Shown here in pieces: positions 51,566 to 59,576 of a stretch of 64,000 nt of DNA. The first letter of the stretch is position 1; every line of letters begins with the position of its first letter. Below the pieces are notes generated by a model. That model saw nothing but the letters and a program-made list of their open reading frames with translations. It was not told where the DNA came from and ran no database searches. The DNA is from an uncultured Lachnospiraceae bacterium (GTDB lineage: Bacteria; Bacillota; Clostridia; Lachnospirales; Lachnospiraceae), in the NCBI GenBank assembly GCA_900315505.1, contig OMZG01000002.1:62001-126000 (forward strand), given 5' to 3'. A program made the position numbers and the translations under genes.

Positions 51566-53067
51566 ACCCGCTCAATAACGTAAATACTTCTATTATCATC
51601 GAAGGGAATCTCCTCGCAGAAGGAAAGTCCCTCTGATTTCCTTATCATTGCCTTTATCTCACTGCCACCGGCCAGATAGAATGCATGTCCATGCTCAGAT
51701 AAAAGCCTCTCCGTGGCAGCAGCCGTCTTTGCAAAAAAATCAGCCCTGTCACTCTCGCTCTTCTCATACAGATCCGGAAGCTCCGAAATGATCTCATCGA
51801 ATGGCTCATCACTCTCGAAGGTGAAAGCGCTTCGCCTGACGAAATACACATTTCTGCCCTTTCTCGCGGCATTTTTCTTCCCGGCGCTTATTGCATCCTG
51901 ATTCGTATCTGTGGCAAACATCACATGAGTCCGCATATACTCATCTCTTTCGAGAAGCAGCGTAGAGTTTCCTGAAAAAATATCCGCCACTCTGGCATCC
52001 TCCCTCAGATATTTCCTGATGAGGTAAACAAAAATGGCCGCCTTTACCGGCTGCATGGAGGTGGAAAGCCTCTCCCTCACATACGAGAAACGCTCGTCCT
52101 CCATCCCCAGTGGATTAACGAAAAGAATATATCCTCCCGACTTCCTCGGGTAGAAATGCAGCTCCATATCGTATGGCGCTGTATTCACAAGCCTGTCCCT
52201 GAAAAGATAAAGGAACTCAGCCGTGAACCGCTTCGCAGCATCCGTGTGATGATCCTTCCTCTCATGGACCACGATCCTCACAGATACCTTATCATCCGGT
52301 CTCGTGGTGCGTCTTATGAACCTGAGAAAATCGCTCTGTGAGATCTCTTCCCTCATCGTCTCCGGTCTCCCGGTAAAGGTCCCCCTGATCCTGTACATCA
52401 GATGGCTGTACAGTCTGATGTCCCTGACCCGTGGCAGATCATCGCTGCCTATCAGAGCACCGACTGCCGAAAAGCCCTTTACTATTCCGCGCGACCCGAG
52501 CTCCTCCTTCAGAGGCTCATAGAAACCCTTCACGGGAACCAGAAGCGCACCGAATGAGTCCGGCTCGATAAAGACTGCGGCCTTCTTCTCTGTCCCGTCA
52601 TCGAGCAGTCCTATAAGCTGCTTTCTCTCTGCAAGGATATGCTTCATGTCCTCTTCCGGAAAAGTCCCCGAATCAATCTGCCCCAGTCTCTCCCGCAGGT
52701 AGGCTGCATCGCTGTCACTCAGGATTCCTGCGCCGCCGAGATTCTTCACGGATTTCAGATAGCTTTCTCTAACGAAAAGCCTATCCTCACTCCTGTAAGC
52801 ATCCACGAGCGCCTCAAAAAGCATCACCTGATCCTTCTCTCCCATATCAAGCGGGAGTTCTCCGATAAGAAGTGCCGCTGACTTCCTGGACTTCGCATCC
52901 TCACTATCAAGAGCATGCACGAGAGCAAGACAGCTGTCACGGTCTGATACGATATCCTTTCCTATCGTATCATCGCCCTCTCTGATCGCCTTTCTGATAT
53001 CCGAAAGCGTCTGACGGAGATTCTTATTTTCTTTCAGATCCGTAATGAGTGCTTCTGATTTTACCAT
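51562..53067 (-). CDS. SAM-dependent methyltransferase with HEAT-like N-terminus
   Basis: 501 residues. The first ~170 look like HEAT repeats (LVHALDSEDAKSRKSAALLI, LFEALVDAYRSEDRLFVRES). A central part resembles the substrate-binding region of RNA methyltransferases (RLYSHLMYRIRGTF, SGGYILFVNPLGMED), and a C-terminal Rossmann fold reads VADIFSGNSTLLLERDEYM with ATDTNQDAISAGKKNA and FDEIISELPDLYEK. An NPPY motif is replaced by SELPDLY, so base specificity is unclear. No Shine-Dalgarno precedes the ATG at 53067, but TACAAT lies 7 nt upstream, suggesting a leaderless message. Overlaps the EAL gene by 4 nt. Confidence 0.7.
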   Translation of the reverse strand: MVKSEALITDLKENKNLRQTLSDIRKAIREGDDTIGKDIVSDRDSCLALVHALDSEDAKSRKSAALLIGELPLDMGEKDQVMLFEALVDAYRSEDRLFVRESYLKSVKNLGGAGILSDSDAAYLRERLGQIDSGTFPEEDMKHILAERKQLIGLLDDGTEKKAAVFIEPDSFGALLVPVKGFYEPLKEELGSRGIVKGFSAVGALIGSDDLPRVRDIRLYSHLMYRIRGTFTGRPETMREEISQSDFLRFIRRTTRPDDKVSVRIVVHERKDHHTDAAKRFTAEFLYLFRDRLVNTAPYDMELHFYPRKSGGYILFVNPLGMEDERFSYVRERLSTSMQPVKAAIFVYLIRKYLREDARVADIFSGNSTLLLERDEYMRTHVMFATDTNQDAISAGKKNAARKGRNVYFVRRSAFTFESDEPFDEIISELPDLYEKSESDRADFFAKTAAATERLLSEHGHAFYLAGGSEIKAMIRKSEGLSFCEEIPFDDNRSIYVIERV

Positions 53068-53074
53068 AGGTTTT

Positions 53075-53080
53075 ATTGTA
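53075..53080 (-). promoter_or_regulatory. -10 box of the HEAT-methyltransferase gene (leaderless arrangement)
   Basis: The minus strand reads TACAAT with ATGATT 17 bp upstream; the start codon follows after 7 nt. The plus strand of this 325-nt gap holds a GTACTAGTAC palindrome (53113-53122) and the candidate RNA below. Confidence 0.45.
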
Positions 53081-53186
53081 CCCCTTTTAGTAAAAAAAAT
53101 CATCATTTTCGTGTACTAGTACATACGTTTTGGTATAATTAGACAAAAAAACGCCATCATTTTTGTGAATACTGTCGGTTTGACTA

Positions 53187-53215
53187 TTGCGAAAAAGCAG
53201 GAATCGTATTATACT
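53187..53215 (+). promoter_or_regulatory. Possible promoter of a C-rich small RNA or of the flavin reductase gene
   Basis: TTGCGA, 17 bp, TATACT on the plus strand. A second, weaker match (TTGTTG, 18 bp, TATAAT at 53336-53364) lies closer to the flavin reductase start. Confidence 0.5.
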
Positions 53216-53221
53216 ATAAGA

Positions 53222-53333
53222 GACTTAAGGAATGAACCCCCTTTAGAATTCCTTAGATCATTTCCCCTTTTATATTTTTATAACCCCCCTTTTTGAAAGC
53301 ATCCTTCCCCGGGATGCTTCCTTTATGTCCATT
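53222..53333 (+). ncRNA. Candidate C-rich small RNA
   Basis: Downstream of the promoter-like sequence are four separate single-stranded-looking C runs: ACCCCC (53236), TCCCC (53262), ACCCCCC (53283) and TTCCCCG (53305). AAGGAAT/ATTCCTT and AAGCATCC/GGATGCTT each form a hairpin that displays a C run. Firmicute C-rich sRNAs bind Shine-Dalgarno G tracts through such loops. The 3' T run is short, so termination is uncertain. Confidence 0.35.
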
Positions 53334-53392
53334 TTTGTTGAAAAGCATATAATAATAGTATATAATGAAAGGAAATCGAACGGAGGAACACT

Positions 53393-53905
53393 ATGCATAC
53401 TTTTCAGGATCTCGATATCAATACAACAGATTTCAATCCATTCAGACTCATCGGTAGCGACTGGGCAGCGCTGACTTCCAAGGCCGATGGTAAAATAAAT
53501 GCCATGACAGTCAGCTGGGGCGGAGTCGGCGTGCTCTGGGGGAAGAACGTGGTGACTGTATATGTGAGAAAGACCCGCTATACGAAGGAGCTGCTTGACG
53601 CAGGCGATTATTTTTCCCTTACCTTTTTCAATGAGAACGAGCCTAAGTATAAGAGTGCCCTGAAGTATCTCGGTGCTGCTTCCGGTCATGATGAGGATAA
53701 GATAAAGACAGCAGGACTAACCATCGCCCACAAGAACAGGGTTCCTTATATCGATGAGGGGAATTTCGTGATCCTATGCCAGAAGATGGCATCAATAGAA
53801 ATGCCTTCCGACAAGCTGCCGGAAGACATCAGAGAAAAGTGGTATGCCGATGGCAATGACCACACTATATACATTGGCGAAATAAAGGGACTGTACGCGA
53901 GGTAA
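53393..53905 (+). CDS. Flavin reductase-like FMN-binding protein
   Basis: 170 residues with the split-barrel flavin fold: NAMTVSWGGVGVLWGKNVVTVYV near 35-55 (FMN phosphate and isoalloxazine contacts) and RKTRYTKELLDAGDYFSLTFF. Members bind FMN and serve as flavin reductases or small oxidoreductases in anaerobes. CGGAGGAAC lies 7 nt before the ATG. The neighbour on the other strand is a PAS protein whose stop is adjacent (TAA/TTA at 53905/53906), so the genes converge without a gap. Confidence 0.85.
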   Translation: MHTFQDLDINTTDFNPFRLIGSDWAALTSKADGKINAMTVSWGGVGVLWGKNVVTVYVRKTRYTKELLDAGDYFSLTFFNENEPKYKSALKYLGAASGHDEDKIKTAGLTIAHKNRVPYIDEGNFVILCQKMASIEMPSDKLPEDIREKWYADGNDHTIYIGEIKGLYAR

Positions 53906-54622
53906 TTATTCTTTACCCTCTACTATCTCAGTCACATCGACAAATGAACCTGCCAGGCCCACGACCTTTCCCTTCTCATCGAGGATTGGTGACTTGCTCG
54001 CGATGATATCGCGCTCACGGCCCTGAATCATGTTCTTCGTATGTACATGAGTGCTCTTCTCACCGGAGAGCACTTTTTCTTCGTCATTAATAAAATCATC
54101 AGGCTCCGGATGCCAGCCCATATCCTCATCGGTCTTTCCGAGCACATCCTCTTCATTTTCGAAGCCATACGCATCAAGGAATGCCTGGTTCACGCCCTTG
54201 AAACGGCGGTCCTTGTCCTTCCAGAATACTCCGACCTGTATTGTATCGAGGATCTTCTTATAATAGCTGTCATCATAGAGATTTCCGTCCAGATCCGCAT
54301 ATCTGTCGAGTCTGTCAAAAAGCCCGGTCACATCTGCATACGTCACATAGCGCAGCGTGCAGTGCTTTCTCTTCTGGCTTACCTCCTTACCCATGTAAAC
54401 CTTCTTCTCACCCTCTGGCGAAGAATATCTGACTATCGGCTTATAGCCATTTACAAAAAAGATCTGCAGTTCCTGAAAGGTGATGTTCATATCTGCAAGC
54501 ATCTCATCGCTTGCGAGCACCACCTTGTCCATGCCGTCCACGATCTGAAAGATCACGAGCATGCCCGGGAACTCCTTTAAGAACTTCTTTTCCTGCTTGT
54601 TGAAATGAAACTCATTTTCCAT
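53906..54622 (-). CDS. PAS domain protein without output domain
   Basis: 238 residues. The C-terminal half is a PAS fold (ILDTIQVGVFWKDKDRRFKG, VNQAFLDAYGFENEEDVLGKTDEDM, then VVGLAGSFVDVTEIV). The first ~100 residues contain a partial PAS-like segment (MLADMNITFQELQIFFVNGY). There is no kinase, GGDEF or DNA-binding domain, so it is either a sensor subunit or a fragment. It lies 22 nt downstream of aspS on the same strand. I see no cofactor-specific residues. Confidence 0.82.
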   Translation of the reverse strand: MENEFHFNKQEKKFLKEFPGMLVIFQIVDGMDKVVLASDEMLADMNITFQELQIFFVNGYKPIVRYSSPEGEKKVYMGKEVSQKRKHCTLRYVTYADVTGLFDRLDRYADLDGNLYDDSYYKKILDTIQVGVFWKDKDRRFKGVNQAFLDAYGFENEEDVLGKTDEDMGWHPEPDDFINDEEKVLSGEKSTHVHTKNMIQGRERDIIASKSPILDEKGKVVGLAGSFVDVTEIVEGKE

Positions 54623-54644
54623 ATTCTGTCTCCAGTTCCTGCTG

Positions 54645-56423
54645 TTACTCTATATCTGTCACCTTGATGTGGAGCTCCTTGAGCTGCGCATCTGTTACCT
54701 TGCCCGGAGCACCCATCATGAGATCGGCTGCGTTCTTATTCATAGGGAAGGGGATGATCTCTCTGATCGAATCCTCACCTGCGAGAAGCATTACCATACG
54801 GTCGATTCCCGGTGCAATTCCTGCATGTGGAGGCGCTCCGTAGCTGAATGCATTATAAAGAGCCGGGAACTTCTGCTTCACATCGTCTTCTGTCAGTCTC
54901 ACGAGCTCGAAGGCCTTGACCATGATCTCCGGGTCATGATTCCTGACTGCTCCTGATGAAAGCTCTACGCCATTTACGACAAGGTCATACTGGTCTGCCA
55001 TGATAGTCAGAGGATCAATCTCGCCTCTCTCTGCCTTGAGAAGAGTATCAAGACCACCCTTCGGCATTGAGAAAGGATTGTGGCAGAATTCAAGCTCGCC
55101 GGATTCCTCTCCGATCTCGTACATCGGGAAGTCTACTATCCATAAGAACTGATACTGCTCTTTGTCCATATGTCCCGGAAGGCGGGCACCAAATGTCTTG
55201 ATGACTGATCCGATTGTCTTCTGAGCCTGGCTCTTCTTGCCAGCTGAGAGAACTACGAGTGTATTCTCATGCAGATCAAGCGCTTCCTTTATCTTGTCAG
55301 CAGCCGGCTTTACGAACTTCGCGATGCCGCCGACGATCTCGCCGTTCTCGTCTATTCTGAACCAGTATGGCTTGGCACCACTGATCACTTCTACATCATC
55401 ACAGCCCTTGTCGATGAACTTCCTGCTCTCATGGAAATCTGTAATGACACATGCCTTTACTACTGCATCTTCTGCATCGAAAGGTCCGAATCCGAGTCCC
55501 TTCATCAGGTCAGTAGCATCTGTGGCTGTCAGATCTATACGCAGGTCAGGCTTGTCGGTTCCATACTTCTCAAGAGCTGTCAGATATGGGATCCTGACGA
55601 ATGGAGCCTTTGTGGAACGGTCATATGTACCGAACTTCTCGAATACAGGCGGGAGCACATCCTCCATTACATCGAAGACATCCTCCTGTGTGGCAAATGC
55701 CATCTCCATATCGAGCTGATAGAACTCACCTGGTGATCTGTCTCCTCTGGCATCCTCATCACGGAAGCACGGAGCAATCTGGAAGTATCTGTCGATTCCT
55801 GATACCATGAGCAGCTGCTTGAACTGCTGAGGAGCCTGCGGCAGAGCATAGAACTCGCCTGGATGCTTACGTGCAGGAACCAGATAGTCCCTTGCTCCCT
55901 CAGGGGAAGAAGCCGTAAGGATAGGAGTCGTGATCTCCATGAATCCATGATCCTCCATGGACTGACGGAGAGCCTTTATTACCTGACTCCTTAAGATTAT
56001 ATTTTTCTTAACCTCAGGATTTCTGAGATCAAGATATCTGTACTTGAGTCTGACACTCTCATCGGCCTCACGGCTGTGATTGATCTCGAACGGAAGCGCC
56101 TCATGAGTGCACTTTCCGAGGACTGTCACCTTCTCAGGGACTACCTCGATATCACCTGTAGGAAGCTTCGGATTCTTGGAACTTCTCTCTCTGACCGTTC
56201 CCTCGACCTGAATAGTGGATTCCTTGTTGATTGCCTTGAAGGCATTTACCATTTCTTCTGTATCTGCCGTGATCTGTGTCGTCCCATAGAAATCCCTGAG
56301 GACTATGAATGACAGATTGGATCCGACCTCACGGTCGTTCTCAAGCCATCCACAGAGAGTGACCTTCTTTCCTGCATCTCCTATTCGTAGTTCGCCACAA
56401 TTATTAGTCCGTGACTGTGTCAT
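54645..56423 (-). CDS. aspS: Aspartyl-tRNA synthetase
   Basis: 592 residues, the bacterial form with an N-terminal OB fold (VTLCGWLENDREVGSNLSFI), class II motif 2 (FQIAPCFRDEDARGDRSPGE), the GAD insertion domain (about 285-420) and motif 3 (GAPPHAGIAPGIDRMVMLLA). It charges tRNA-Asp; whether it also makes Asp-tRNA-Asn cannot be told from this sequence. GGAG lies 7 nt before the ATG. The start lies 20 nt inside the hisS 3' end in another frame, so the two are co-translated. Confidence 0.97.
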   Translation of the reverse strand: MTQSRTNNCGELRIGDAGKKVTLCGWLENDREVGSNLSFIVLRDFYGTTQITADTEEMVNAFKAINKESTIQVEGTVRERSSKNPKLPTGDIEVVPEKVTVLGKCTHEALPFEINHSREADESVRLKYRYLDLRNPEVKKNIILRSQVIKALRQSMEDHGFMEITTPILTASSPEGARDYLVPARKHPGEFYALPQAPQQFKQLLMVSGIDRYFQIAPCFRDEDARGDRSPGEFYQLDMEMAFATQEDVFDVMEDVLPPVFEKFGTYDRSTKAPFVRIPYLTALEKYGTDKPDLRIDLTATDATDLMKGLGFGPFDAEDAVVKACVITDFHESRKFIDKGCDDVEVISGAKPYWFRIDENGEIVGGIAKFVKPAADKIKEALDLHENTLVVLSAGKKSQAQKTIGSVIKTFGARLPGHMDKEQYQFLWIVDFPMYEIGEESGELEFCHNPFSMPKGGLDTLLKAERGEIDPLTIMADQYDLVVNGVELSSGAVRNHDPEIMVKAFELVRLTEDDVKQKFPALYNAFSYGAPPHAGIAPGIDRMVMLLAGEDSIREIIPFPMNKNAADLMMGAPGKVTDAQLKELHIKVTDIE

Positions 56424-57672
56424 TGTAAAACTCCTTTATCTCTGTATATCCTGAATCAGTTAAGCCCTGCTTCTGGAACTTTTTATTCTTCTTCATCTTC
56501 TCGATCAGTACCGTCTGGCCCTGACTTCTGAGCTCATTTGCCTGCTTTATTACAGCGGACAGCCTGTCTGAGGAAAGCTTCTTATCGATAAGGAAGGCCG
56601 TCTTCGGCTTCTGTGGTATCTGGAAATCATGCTCGAGAAGAAGCATGATGATACGCTCGAATCCGATCGAGAATCCGCATGCCGGTACCTCATGTCCTGC
56701 GAAACGGCCTACCATATGGTCATATCTGCCGCCTCCTCCGCAGCTGCCACCGAACTCCGGAATAGCTATTTCAAAAATAGTACCAGTATAATAGCCCATG
56801 CCACGCACGAGTGTAGGATCAAATACCAGCTCGAAGTCTGCTGTCTTGCACTCGTTGACGCTTGCAGCGATCTCTTTCATCGAATCTGCGACTTCAGGAT
56901 CCAGCTTGTCACCGATGATCGAAACAAGGGTATCAACGCCGTCCTTTACATCCTTCTTGTCTTTTAACTGGTTGAAAATATCGAGATATTTGTCTACTGC
57001 TGCAGCATCGAAGCCCTCATCGATGAGCTCCTCTTTTACTCCGTCAAGTCCGATCTTGTCCATCTTGTCGAGAGTGATAAAGAGGATATCGAATCTGTCC
57101 TCATCGAATCCACAGTACTCTGCCATGGCCTTCAGAATCCTTCTCTCATTGATCCTGATCTCGAATCCATGAAAGCCTATCCTGTCAAGGCAGGTAGTCG
57201 TCGCAAGGATCAGCTCTATCTCTGCAAGGTCTGATGGCTCTCCTAATATATCGATATCACACTGGGTGAACTGTCTGTATCTGCCCCTCTGCGGTCTGTC
57301 CGCTCTCCAGACATTTCCTATCTGAAGTGCCTTGAACGGAGATGGCAGGTCATTTTCATTATTTGCATAAAATCTCGAAAGCGGAAGCGTCAGGTCATAC
57401 CTGAGTCCCATATCCGATACATCGAGATCAGTCCTTGCATCCTCGAGATGAAGCTTCTCTCCTCTCTTCAGTACCTTGAAGATCAGCTTCTCATTCTCGC
57501 CGCCCTGATTGCTTGTGAGATTCCTGATATCCTCCATGCACGGCGTCTCGATCGGCGTGAAGCCGTAGCTCCTGTAGGTATCCTTGATAATGCCGGTGAC
57601 ATAATCCCTGATCTCCATCTCACGAGGGAGTATGTCCTTCATTCCGTTAACCGGCTTCTTCTTTAATGCCAT
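56404..57672 (-). CDS. hisS: Histidyl-tRNA synthetase
   Basis: 422 residues. Class II motifs: motif 1 region GMKDILPREMEIRDYV, motif 2 IGNVWRADRPQRGRYRQFTQ, the HisA signature LVRGMGYYTGTIFEI and a C-terminal anticodon domain (VLIEKMKKNKKFQKQG). It charges tRNA-His. The frame begins at 57699, but AGGAGG lies 7 nt before the ATG at 57672. It overlaps aspS by 20 nt, the usual hisS-aspS pair. No T-box leader is seen in the 158-nt gap upstream. Confidence 0.97.
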   Translation of the reverse strand: MALKKKPVNGMKDILPREMEIRDYVTGIIKDTYRSYGFTPIETPCMEDIRNLTSNQGGENEKLIFKVLKRGEKLHLEDARTDLDVSDMGLRYDLTLPLSRFYANNENDLPSPFKALQIGNVWRADRPQRGRYRQFTQCDIDILGEPSDLAEIELILATTTCLDRIGFHGFEIRINERRILKAMAEYCGFDEDRFDILFITLDKMDKIGLDGVKEELIDEGFDAAAVDKYLDIFNQLKDKKDVKDGVDTLVSIIGDKLDPEVADSMKEIAASVNECKTADFELVFDPTLVRGMGYYTGTIFEIAIPEFGGSCGGGGRYDHMVGRFAGHEVPACGFSIGFERIIMLLLEHDFQIPQKPKTAFLIDKKLSSDRLSAVIKQANELRSQGQTVLIEKMKKNKKFQKQGLTDSGYTEIKEFYNDTVTD

Positions 57673-57830
57673 TATCTTTCCTCCTAAGCATAAGTCCATA
57701 CTATTCTATTACATTTTCGAAAAAAAAGAAACATCTTTTTTGTTAATGAAATGCACAAGCCCCATTCATCTTTCAATTCCTTTCGGATTCGATTATAATG
57801 TTTACTGATTTTATTATCAAGGAGAATGCT

Positions 57831-58577
57831 ATGGCTTTATATGCACTGGGTGACCTGCATCTGTCGTTTGGAAATCCTGAGAAGTCTCAGGAGCGGTTCG
57901 GAAGGATCTGGCATGACCATGAATGGAAGGCAAAAAAGAATATAGAAAAAATGGTGAAGCCGGATGATACCCTGGTCCTGACCGGTGACCACTCATGGGG
58001 AAATAATCTGGTACAGTGCAAAAGAGACCTCGATTTCATTGAAGCTTTCCCCGGCAGGAAAATCCTGTTGCGTGGGAATCACGATCATTTCTGGCCAGCA
58101 AACAAGACACAGAAGCTCAATGATATCTTCGATGGAAGACTATTTTTTCTGCAGAACAATTTCTATTCTTACAAGGATTATGCCCTCGTAGGAACCAAGG
58201 GATTCTGCTTTGAAGGGCCATTCTATGTGGATAGAAGAAATGGTATGATCACAGGATATGATAAGGATGCCTACGAGCATGCGAAGGTGCTTGTGGAGCG
58301 TGAAAAAAAGCGGCTCATGACAGGTATTGATGCTGCCAGAGCCGCCGGGTATTCTAAATTTATTATTTTTCTGCATTACCCGCCTACCTCGATCATAGAG
58401 ACTGATTCGGCGTTTACACGAATTGCTGAAGAAATCGGTGCAGAGCAGGTCATCTATTCACATAGCCATGGAAAAGAGAGGTTCCATGACAGCATTCAGG
58501 GCAGATACCATGGTGTGAAGTATTCCCTGGTATCAGGCGATTATCTGAACTTCAGGCCGATCAGGGTTCTGAAATGA
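57831..58577 (+). CDS. Metallophosphoesterase (calcineurin-like)
   Basis: 248 residues with the metal sites of the calcineurin superfamily: ALYALGDLHLSFG (D-x-H), TGDHSWG (GDxxWG), LLRGNHDHFW (GNHD) and two late His regions, FLHYPPTS and VIYSHSHGKERF. This resembles the UDP/phosphohydrolase-like YkuE group. It hydrolyses phosphoesters in the cytosol; the substrate is unknown. The frame starts at 57798; GGAG lies 8 nt before the ATG at 57831. It converges with the alpha/beta hydrolase, the 3' ends overlapping by 17 nt. Confidence 0.88.
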   Translation: MALYALGDLHLSFGNPEKSQERFGRIWHDHEWKAKKNIEKMVKPDDTLVLTGDHSWGNNLVQCKRDLDFIEAFPGRKILLRGNHDHFWPANKTQKLNDIFDGRLFFLQNNFYSYKDYALVGTKGFCFEGPFYVDRRNGMITGYDKDAYEHAKVLVEREKKRLMTGIDAARAAGYSKFIIFLHYPPTSIIETDSAFTRIAEEIGAEQVIYSHSHGKERFHDSIQGRYHGVKYSLVSGDYLNFRPIRVLK

Positions 58578-59532
58578 AGTCGAATATCCTGGTATAGAAA
58601 TCCAGCCGTGTCTCATACTTATCAGAGAATATCTCATGGTGTGAATCATCATAACGCACCAGCTGTACATTCTGTGCCTTCCTCGCGAATTCCTCATGTG
58701 CCTTCGGCTCCACAAGCTCATCAGCACCGGCAGAGAACAGAAGTATCGGAGTCTGTATCTCCTTTGCATGACGCATCAGCTTCTTATCTGCCTTAAACGA
58801 CGCATCCATCCATGCATACGTTGCGCAGCACGTCCTGTAGTGATGGTCCAGAACCTGATATCCTCTCACATAGTCATATCTGCTCTTTGATATAGCCCGG
58901 TCACGATTGTAGTCATCATGCTCTGTATCAAATGGATGCTGGCCAGGGCCAGGTGTCTTCATCATACGGCGTCTTTTCGCATAGAACATCACCGCATGGA
59001 CCAATGGCCACGGAATACTGCCGGTCTTTACCTCAAGCATCGGTGAAGTCATCACAGCCTTCCGGAAGGCCTCTGGATATTTTTCGATGAAAAGAGCTGC
59101 TACCGCCCCGCCCATTGAAAAAGAGAACAGATACAGCGGCTTCCTGTACAGCTTGTCCCTCACAATCCTGTCATAGAAGGCCTTCTCATCCTCCACGTAC
59201 TTATCATAATCCTCGATATAGACATAGTCTTCATTATCGATAAAGCGCTCGGAATACCCGTGCCCTCTCATCTCAAGAAAGAAAAAGGCATATCCCTGTG
59301 AGTAAAAATAATATGCCATCTCATGGTATCTCGGGAACCCCTCGCTGAACCCATGAAACATCTGGATATTTGCCTTATGCTCCTTCGGAATGGCATAGAA
59401 ATAGCTGAGAGTCGTACCGTCAAAGCTCTTAAACGTCGCATGATGCACCGACTCCGCAAGCCACCTTGCCACGGTCGTATTCATAAACTCAGTATAGCCA
59501 TCTTCATTTACGATGAGGTCTTTAGTCTCCAT
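58561..59532 (-). CDS. Alpha/beta hydrolase, lysophospholipase-like
   Basis: 323 residues. The oxyanion HGFSEGFPRYHEMA near 65, EMRGHGYSER (as in monoglyceride lipase / PldB-type hydrolases), the nucleophile elbow LFSFSMGGA near 155 (SxSxG instead of the usual GxSxG), the acid AGADELVEP near 265 and the base DDSHHEIFSD near 295 are visible. Such enzymes hydrolyse lipid esters at or near the membrane. The Ser in the first elbow position is unusual. A palindrome lies 14 nt upstream of its ATG. Confidence 0.87.
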   Translation of the reverse strand: METKDLIVNEDGYTEFMNTTVARWLAESVHHATFKSFDGTTLSYFYAIPKEHKANIQMFHGFSEGFPRYHEMAYYFYSQGYAFFFLEMRGHGYSERFIDNEDYVYIEDYDKYVEDEKAFYDRIVRDKLYRKPLYLFSFSMGGAVAALFIEKYPEAFRKAVMTSPMLEVKTGSIPWPLVHAVMFYAKRRRMMKTPGPGQHPFDTEHDDYNRDRAISKSRYDYVRGYQVLDHHYRTCCATYAWMDASFKADKKLMRHAKEIQTPILLFSAGADELVEPKAHEEFARKAQNVQLVRYDDSHHEIFSDKYETRLDFYTRIFDFISEP

Positions 59533-59545
59533 CTGTTCACCTCCA

Positions 59546-59576
59546 GATGAAAAAGGGACCCGTCCCCTTTTTCATC
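59546..59576. repeat. REP-like palindrome 12 (subfamily A), dapL 3' end
   Basis: Identical to copy 1. The dapL TGA stop lies in its right arm, and the last dapL codon AGA is partly repeat sequence. Confidence 0.93.

Noticed and set aside
53270-53689. Minus-strand reading frame of 139 codons
   Set aside because: It lies opposite the well-supported flavin reductase gene and shows no domain.
9872-59576. CRISPR array
   Set aside because: The repeats are dispersed across 50 kb, have no regular spacers and there are no cas genes.
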